Source: Chitinophagaceae bacterium
Lineage (GTDB): Bacteria; Bacteroidota; Bacteroidia; Chitinophagales; Chitinophagaceae
Assembly: GCA_003167015.1 (NCBI GenBank)
Contig: PMUF01000200.1
Location: forward strand, 1 to 20,450
Direction of reading: 5' to 3'
DNA: 20,450 nucleotides
Each line of letters begins with the position of its first letter. The stretch's first letter is position 1. The notes below the pieces were generated by a model. That model made no database searches and was not told the origin of the DNA. It saw nothing but the letters and a program-made list of their open reading frames with translations. This document shows, one piece after another, positions 16,075 to 20,450 of this stretch. A program made the translations under genes and the position numbers.

Positions 16075-16131
16075 GTAAAGCAATACCACTTTAGGGGAAG
16101 TTTTAATGTATTAATTGTTATAAAATAGTAG
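16075..16131 (-). repeat. Right copy of the 57-bp imperfect inverted repeat
   Basis: The reverse complement of 11234-11290 at 47 of 57 positions; the identical core is at 16092-16107. It lies between the minus-strand terminator and the SDR promoter, facing left. No clear target-site duplication is found outside either copy. Confidence 0.85.
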
Positions 16132-16213
16132 TTTGTAGTGAATTGTATGACCGATTGGTGGTATATGGCGTGGTTCCCGATATCTGCTTTATCTTTCGGG
16201 TGATTTGGAGCAT

Positions 16214-16981
16214 ATGGATAAAAAGGCATTTGACGGGAAGGTGGCCATCGTCACGGGGGCGGGCCAGGGCATCGGATTCGAGATCAGCAGGCAACTGGCC
16301 GGTCGGGGTGCTGCCGTTATTCTGAATGACATTGATACCGCGCTGGCGGAAAAGGCGGCGGAGCTTATTGATGCGGAACAAGGCGTTTGTGTGCCTGTTG
16401 CCGGGGATAGTTCGCAAACAGAGACGATCGGGAAAATGATCGATACGGCGATCGGTCGATGGGGAAGCGTGGATATCGTGGTTGCGAATGCCGGGGTCAC
16501 GCTGTTCGGCTCATTCCTGACCTACCCGCCGGCTGATTTTGAGAAAGTGCTGAAGGTGAATCTTACAGGAACTTTTTTTTTGGCACAGGCGGCGGCCCGT
16601 CAGATGAAAGTGCAGGGAACGGGCGGCTCGCTGCTCTTCATGTCCAGCGCTACGGGGCATCAGGCCCATAAGGATCTGGCTGCCTATGGAATGACCAAGG
16701 CCGCGCTGGAAATGCTGGCCAAAAACCTCGTGATAGAATTGTCGCCCTACCGGATCAATGTCAATACGGTAGCGCCTGGCGCAACGCTCACGGAAAGGAC
16801 GATGCATGATGCCACCTATGAAAAGACATGGTCGGCTCTCACGCCGATGGGACGTCCTGCCACCCCGGCCGATGTAGCCAATGCGGTTCTGTTTCTTGTT
16901 GGGGATGAGGCCAGGCATATCACCGGGCAGAACCTGATGATCGACGGCGGATGGACTGCCATAAGCCCTTCGCCGTATTAA
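16214..16981 (+). CDS. Short-chain dehydrogenase/reductase (classical SDR)
   Basis: A 255-residue NAD(P)-dependent oxidoreductase of the classical SDR family. It shows the Rossmann glycine motif TGAGQGIG (14-21), Asp39 at the end of beta-2 (suggesting NAD(H) preference), NAG (92-94), and the catalytic set N116, S145, Y158 and K162 (YGMTK). The C-terminal part carries PGATLTER and GQNLMIDGGW, common in FabG-like and polyol/sugar-dehydrogenase-like members. The ATG at 16214 is chosen over an upstream in-frame TTG at 16205, which would lie at the predicted transcription start. The substrate cannot be inferred: the neighbours (a secreted hydrolase and a lipoprotein) give no pathway. No operon partner is adjacent on the same strand within 150 bases. 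Confidence 0.92.
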   Translation: MDKKAFDGKVAIVTGAGQGIGFEISRQLAGRGAAVILNDIDTALAEKAAELIDAEQGVCVPVAGDSSQTETIGKMIDTAIGRWGSVDIVVANAGVTLFGSFLTYPPADFEKVLKVNLTGTFFLAQAAARQMKVQGTGGSLLFMSSATGHQAHKDLAAYGMTKAALEMLAKNLVIELSPYRINVNTVAPGATLTERTMHDATYEKTWSALTPMGRPATPADVANAVLFLVGDEARHITGQNLMIDGGWTAISPSPY

Positions 16982-17116
16982 GGACTATTAAGGACGTGAA
17001 GGCAGCCTTAAGGGGCTATATTTCGTATCTTTAATAGAAGCTTTGCCTGTGAGCGGCGAGGAAGAATCGTAATAAAATAATTAGCATTTCGTTAACATAA
17101 AGTAAATAAACCTTTG

Positions 17117-17124
17117 TATCTTTA
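17117..17124 (+). promoter_or_regulatory. Possible -7 box of lipoprotein gene
   Basis: TATCTTTA matches TAnnTTTG at 7 of 8 positions and sits in an AT-rich tract 32 bases before the ATG at 17156, predicting a leader of about 25 bases. No clear -33 box is seen. Confidence 0.35.
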
Positions 17125-17155
17125 GGATGTCTAAAGGTCCAGAAATCAACTCGTT

Positions 17156-17836
17156 ATGAAAGTACTCTTCACTACTGCCATTATTTTAGCCTGTATCGTA
17201 GCTATATCCTGCAACAAGAATTCATCAGGTCCCAATCCGGGCGCCGGCGCCAATTCTTTATTTCCGCTGACGCAGGGAAATACCTGGTACTACCAGGATT
17301 CGGTGTTCACCGCCGATTCGACTTCGCAAATCCTGAATGTTGCCTACTCCGACACCATGACGGTGAGCAAGAACACGTATACGGATAACTACGGCACGGT
17401 TTATCTCGAGGTCAATAATATTTATGGTTGGTTTGACGGTAGCTATATTGCCGTCGATCCTTCGAACGATGCTATTTATGAAGCTGACAGTCCATATTTT
17501 TCGGCTTATACTGCCTTCGCGGTGGCTCAATCGGACGGTCAGATCATCCAGCAGAATTCGGGGCAGTATAATCCCAATAACACAGCCTGTCCCCTCACAT
17601 CGACTTTATACGGATTTGTGACGCCGGTGACCATCAATGGGTTCTCCTGTATTTACAATATATTGCTGACGAACGACTGTAATTCCGTACCGCTGGAACA
17701 GATCGTCACCTACGATTGTCCCGGCACCGGGATAGTTCGGATAGAGGACGACGAGGCGGATAGTACTTCAACCGGCGGTGTCACGTTGTACAAGAATTAT
17801 ACACAGACGCTGACTTCGGCGACTATCGTGAAGTGA
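17156..17836 (+). CDS. Hypothetical lipoprotein
   Basis: A 226-residue protein with a lipoprotein signal (MKVLFTTAIILACIVAISC; lipidated Cys19 followed by Asn-Lys-Asn), then a Ser/Gly/Pro linker and a beta-rich domain opening with FPLTQGNTWYYQDS. That opening (PLxxGNxWxY) recurs in Bacteroidota lipoproteins of unknown function. Four Cys residues in the second half (in TACPL, FSCIY, NDCNS, YDCPG) could form disulfides in the periplasm. I can assign no enzymatic role. It converges with the Omp85-type gene across 25 bases, so the two may share a termination region, and the protein may be anchored in the outer membrane. Confidence 0.8.
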   Translation: MKVLFTTAIILACIVAISCNKNSSGPNPGAGANSLFPLTQGNTWYYQDSVFTADSTSQILNVAYSDTMTVSKNTYTDNYGTVYLEVNNIYGWFDGSYIAVDPSNDAIYEADSPYFSAYTAFAVAQSDGQIIQQNSGQYNPNNTACPLTSTLYGFVTPVTINGFSCIYNILLTNDCNSVPLEQIVTYDCPGTGIVRIEDDEADSTSTGGVTLYKNYTQTLTSATIVK

Positions 17837-17843
17837 GGCGATG

Positions 17844-17863
17844 GGTCTCGATAGGTCTCGATT
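17844..17863. repeat. Short tandem repeat between convergent genes
   Basis: Two adjacent copies of GGTCTCGAT(A/T), the second overlapping the stop codon of the Omp85-type gene. Probably a small local duplication; no hairpin terminator is visible in the 25-base gap. Confidence 0.6.
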
Positions 17864-19157
17864 AGAATACTTCTCCCAGATTAGCGAAGATGCCCTGAGA
17901 GCCGTGGAGGCCGAAGCCATAATCCAGGGCGATGTTAGTGTGTGCAAATTTATTCAGCTTAATACGAATGCCTGCACCCCAACCGGGGGCGATGGCTTCA
18001 AAGCGATTCGTGACGGGTTCCGTGTAGGATTGGGCGTTGACAAACACCACTCCGCCGAGGAACCCGTTGCTCGTTATACCATATCGGTATTCGGATTCCA
18101 GGTAGACCATGTCTTTTCCTCTGAATCTGCCACCGATATAACCTCTGCCCATATTGGCATAGGTGTCTGATTCCGTGGAAGGAAGCAGCAGGTAAGGCGT
18201 TTTGCTGTTGAAGTTGAAGACATCATAAGTCCAGAAGGCCAGGGTATTGTGGGAGCTGGCGGGAAAATGGAGATAGTGGCGACCATCGAATTGCAGGGAC
18301 TGCCAGTTGGCGTCGCTGCCGAAGAAGGTAAAGTTGGGCCGGAAGATAAGGCTGGCGTAATAACCGGGTTCGGGGTTGATCTCATTCCGGCGACCGTCGA
18401 ATAAAATATTGAAGGTGGGGCCGGAAGAAGTGGATTTCGGTGTCAGCCCGTATTGTTTAAAGGCATCCGGTGCGCCATTGGAAGGTGGAGTGACATCTGC
18501 CACGTTATAGAAGTAATCCACGTCATAGCCCAACCCCAGGTAAAAGTCTTTTGCCACCGTTTTGTAGACGGTGGAATAAAATCGGAAATAGTTGAAATCG
18601 ATGGCGTCGGCATCGGCGGTGGTTGTCAATGTGCCCAGTCCATAGGTGTCCTGCGGGAAGATCTCAAAGCGCCAGTCGGTGACGATGTTGTATTTGTTGC
18701 CTTTTGTCCAGACGTTGCCCTGCAGCGGCATGAGGATCTGGTTCTTTTGCGTAAAGACAGAGGCCAGATAGATATTGGAAATGTTGTCATCGGAGCGGTC
18801 GCCGGTATAAAAGGCCAGGCTGCCGGTGAGGTCGAAGGCGAGGCCTGTCTCGAGAGTATATTCTGCCGAAGGCAGGACGGCGGGATAGTATTTGCCGGCT
18901 TTTTTGCCCGATGAATCCTTGCGGACGCCACCATTTCGCAGGAATAGGCTGCGGCCGATATCGATGAGATCTACCTGTTCCCTACCGGTGAACCAGTGAG
19001 CGCGATGAGGGGCTGTGGTATCGGTTGTGTTATGGGGACGGGGATGGGTGGTATCGACCGGGTGGTCGTCACGGGATTCAGGGGTATCCTGAGGTTTTGC
19101 CGCAAGGGCTGAGAAAAAGAAACCTGCCAGTAAAAATATCCGATTGAAAAAGGGCAC
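17862..19157 (-). CDS. Omp85-family (BamA/TamA-like) outer-membrane barrel without POTRA domains
   Basis: A 431-residue outer-membrane protein. It has a signal peptide (MPFFNRIFLLAGFFFSALAA), a short polar His/Thr/Asp-rich segment (about 24-55) and a beta-barrel to the end, closing with a terminal Phe. GRFRG at 343-347, followed by KDMVYLESEYRYG, is the Omp85 loop-6 signature and the next strand. There is no room for POTRA domains, which are needed for BamA-type insertase partners; short POTRA-less members are common in Bacteroidota and of unknown function. The start is GTG (19155-19157); no in-frame ATG lies nearby and the signal peptide begins directly after it. It converges with one lipoprotein gene and diverges from another. 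Function beyond a membrane barrel is not established. Confidence 0.82.
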   Translation of the reverse strand: MPFFNRIFLLAGFFFSALAAKPQDTPESRDDHPVDTTHPRPHNTTDTTAPHRAHWFTGREQVDLIDIGRSLFLRNGGVRKDSSGKKAGKYYPAVLPSAEYTLETGLAFDLTGSLAFYTGDRSDDNISNIYLASVFTQKNQILMPLQGNVWTKGNKYNIVTDWRFEIFPQDTYGLGTLTTTADADAIDFNYFRFYSTVYKTVAKDFYLGLGYDVDYFYNVADVTPPSNGAPDAFKQYGLTPKSTSSGPTFNILFDGRRNEINPEPGYYASLIFRPNFTFFGSDANWQSLQFDGRHYLHFPASSHNTLAFWTYDVFNFNSKTPYLLLPSTESDTYANMGRGYIGGRFRGKDMVYLESEYRYGITSNGFLGGVVFVNAQSYTEPVTNRFEAIAPGWGAGIRIKLNKFAHTNIALDYGFGLHGSQGIFANLGEVF

Positions 19158-19288
19158 TTCTTTTTCGCTAAAATTAGGTAATAAGTTGGGTTGGAATGCT
19201 GTAGCAGCGAAATAATTCTAAGGAATATGTTAATCTTGGCTGCAAGGTCCTATTGCCGGCTCACGCATACTAAGAAAGCCTTATTTTC

Positions 19289-19305
19289 GTTATCGCAGTG
19301 ATAAC
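19289..19305 (+). promoter_or_regulatory. Dyad GTTATC-N5-GATAAC at a lipoprotein promoter
   Basis: A perfect 6-bp-arm inverted repeat directly follows TATTTTCG (19282-19289, 7 of 8 match to TAnnTTTG) and covers the predicted start near 19296. It ends 8 bases before the ATG at 19314. It may be an operator or a short 5' hairpin. Confidence 0.35.
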
Positions 19306-19313
19306 TTTTACCT

Positions 19314-19916
19314 ATGGTCAAAAATATTACCGTTCTTTCTGCTGTTCTCTTGATTTTGACGATGAGCGCCTGCAAAAAGAGTAATAGTGGAAGCAGTTCC
19401 TCCACCAATCCTCTGGCAGGGGGAACCTGGAATTTTGTCGACCTGAGCTCCAATGCCAATCTAACAGCTACGGAGTCAGGGCTCATTTCGGGCAAGATTG
19501 TCGACCTTACCGATTTTACGACGATCGATAATTCGGGTACGATCTCTTTCACTGCTGATTCGATGTCGGGAAGTGGAATAGGTTATACTATCGATACTAC
19601 TTATACTACCTATACTTATGTCGGGTCAACGAACGATACTGTCACGACGCCGTACACGACAACCATTGCCCCCACCTCTTCATCGACAAGCTATCAACTG
19701 ATCGGATCGGACTCTATTTATTTCGGGTCCGGAACGCCGTTCTCCGTGAGCCTCTATGCCGGAGACACGGTAAAGATCGAGGGCGTCCATTTTTCGATCA
19801 GCGGGAATACCCTGACGCTGACTTCGACGATCGACCAGGCCGGCAGTGTGACCTATGAGGGTATAACGGCTCCGTCGGTTACGCAAATCACCAGCAAGAT
19901 CATCTTAAGTAAATAA
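19314..19916 (+). CDS. Hypothetical lipoprotein, Thr/Ser-rich
   Basis: A 200-residue lipoprotein: signal MVKNITVLSAVLLILTMSAC with lipidated Cys20, then KKSNSGSSSSTNP and a beta-strand-rich domain opening with LAGGTWNFVDLSS. The opening (L-GxW-) resembles lipocalin-like and META-like small lipoproteins of Bacteroidota, but the similarity is too short to name a family. The middle (TTYTTYTYVGSTNDTVTTPYTTT) is strikingly Thr/Tyr-rich. It diverges from the Omp85-type gene with a 156-base spacer. Role unknown; probably an outer-membrane-anchored surface or periplasmic protein. Confidence 0.78.
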   Translation: MVKNITVLSAVLLILTMSACKKSNSGSSSSTNPLAGGTWNFVDLSSNANLTATESGLISGKIVDLTDFTTIDNSGTISFTADSMSGSGIGYTIDTTYTTYTYVGSTNDTVTTPYTTTIAPTSSSTSYQLIGSDSIYFGSGTPFSVSLYAGDTVKIEGVHFSISGNTLTLTSTIDQAGSVTYEGITAPSVTQITSKIILSK

Positions 19917-19948
19917 CAGGAATCGGGAATTTTCTGTAAATTGAAACA

Positions 19949-19981
19949 GCGCAGGCTACGAGCGAGTAGAAGAAACTGCGC
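19949..19981 (+). promoter_or_regulatory. Two-tier hairpin upstream of the oxidoreductase start
   Basis: GCGCAG (19949-19954) pairs with CTGCGC (19976-19981) and encloses CTAC/GTAG (19956-19959 with 19966-19969). It ends 9 bases before the ATG. It has no T-tract, so it is more likely a leader structure than a terminator. Confidence 0.35.
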
Positions 19982-19990
19982 GGCTTTCAT

Positions 19991-20450
19991 ATGAATTCGC
20001 GTCGATCCTTTTTACAACAGAGTTCCGCGCTGGCGGCGGGAACGATCTTTTTCTCCGCTTTTAGCCGCGATCCTTTCCGGGTATCGCCTTCCGACCAGAT
20101 CAATATTGGGGCCATAGGGCTGAACGGCATGGGATGGGCCGATTTGTCTTCCGCGCTAAAGGTGCCGGGGGTGAATGTCGTGGCCCTTTGCGATGTCGAC
20201 AGCAATGTTCTGGACAAACGGATGAAAGACCTGGCTGCTTTGAAAGTAGATACCAGCCGGGTGAAGACCTATCGTGATTACCGAAAATTGCTGGAGCAAA
20301 AAGACATCGATGTAGTGATCATCGGTACGCCTGATCATTGGCATGCGCTGATCATGATCGAAGCGTGCCAGGCAGGGAAGGACGTATACGTAGAAAAGCC
20401 GTGCGGTAATTCCATCGGGGAATGCCGGGCTATGATAGCGGCGCAAAAGA
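19991..20450 (+). CDS. Exported Gfo/Idh/MocA family oxidoreductase, C-terminus cut by window edge
   Basis: The frame opens at ATG 19991 and runs to the window end, 153 residues so far. It starts with a twin-arginine-like signal (MNSRRSFLQQSSALAAG, Arg4-Arg5), so the folded cofactor-bearing protein is probably exported by Tat. The Rossmann part follows: INIGAIGLNGMGWAD (38-51), ALCDVD (65-70), VVIIGTPDHWHA (108-119) and VEKP (134-137), the last being the family's catalytic Lys motif. These enzymes oxidise or reduce sugars and related compounds with NAD(P). Exported members are frequent in Bacteroidota and often sit in sugar-utilisation clusters; none is visible upstream here. The substrate is unknown. 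Confidence 0.9.
   Translation, partial: MNSRRSFLQQSSALAAGTIFFSAFSRDPFRVSPSDQINIGAIGLNGMGWADLSSALKVPGVNVVALCDVDSNVLDKRMKDLAALKVDTSRVKTYRDYRKLLEQKDIDVVIIGTPDHWHALIMIEACQAGKDVYVEKPCGNSIGECRAMIAAQK

Larger units (their letters stand above)
15934..16213. other. Intergenic region between giant hydrolase and SDR gene
   Basis: No gene is seen. It contains a GC-rich arm pair CCGCCCC/GGGGCGG (15959-15965 and 15988-15994), the minus-strand terminator hairpin, the right inverted-repeat copy, and TATCTTTC (16190-16197), a 7-of-8 match to the -7 box for the SDR gene with initiation predicted near 16204. Confidence 0.5.

Noticed and set aside
11234..16131. Typical insertion sequence or composite transposon
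   Set aside because: There is no transposase or integrase, the repeats are internal 57-bp sequences with 82% agreement, and no target duplication is seen; only an old or non-autonomous element remains possible.
16205..16213. TTG start adding three residues to the SDR protein
   Set aside because: The ATG at 16214 gives the normal N-terminus for the family, and the TTG falls at the predicted transcription start.

Overview
The window looks like chromosomal DNA from a Bacteroidota member, most likely family Chitinophagaceae. The evidence is a TonB-dependent receptor followed by a DUF4249 lipoprotein, a type IX secretion (T9SS) C-terminal sorting domain, many PKD-type repeats in one secreted protein, short lipoproteins with classic lipoboxes, no clear Shine-Dalgarno sequences, and -7 boxes resembling TAnnTTTG in front of several genes. 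The genus cannot be read from the sequence alone.

Layout. (1) 1-4281, minus strand: a tight three-gene envelope operon, exported unknown protein -> TonB-dependent receptor -> DUF4249 lipoprotein (cut by the left edge). A 19-bp inverted repeat lies at its promoter. (2) 4355-7737, minus strand: an acyl-CoA thioesterase with its own promoter, then a dipeptide epimerase directly downstream of a lipoprotein N-acyl-D-amino-acid deacylase. The last two are probably co-transcribed and suit salvage of D-amino-acid-containing or murein peptides. (3) 7783-9015, plus strand: proline dehydrogenase, divergent from the deacylase across a 45-bp gap holding a 12-bp palindrome and opposed -7 boxes. (4) 8984-10923, minus strand: a degenerate M23/LytM-like exported protein followed by a two-helix membrane protein; the two overlap. 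(5) 11061-11173, plus strand: tRNA-Val(GAC) with its own promoter and terminator. (6) 11174-16213: a long leader and a 1463-residue secreted protein (alpha/beta hydrolase, 3 PKD repeats, module A, 5 PKD repeats, module A, T9SS tail). The block is bracketed by a 57-bp imperfect inverted repeat not explained by any gene. (7) 16214-20450: an SDR oxidoreductase, a lipoprotein, a convergent Omp85-type barrel without POTRA domains, a second lipoprotein, and the start of an exported Gfo/Idh/MocA oxidoreductase cut by the right edge.

No transposase, integrase, CRISPR array, phage gene or recognised defence system is visible. The most unexplained structure is the inverted-repeat pair around the giant PKD protein, together with a minus-strand terminator just inside its right copy; these could delimit a small RNA or mark an old element. 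The other points of interest are enzymes with altered catalytic residues (deacylase, LytM-like protein) and operator-like dyads at several promoters.
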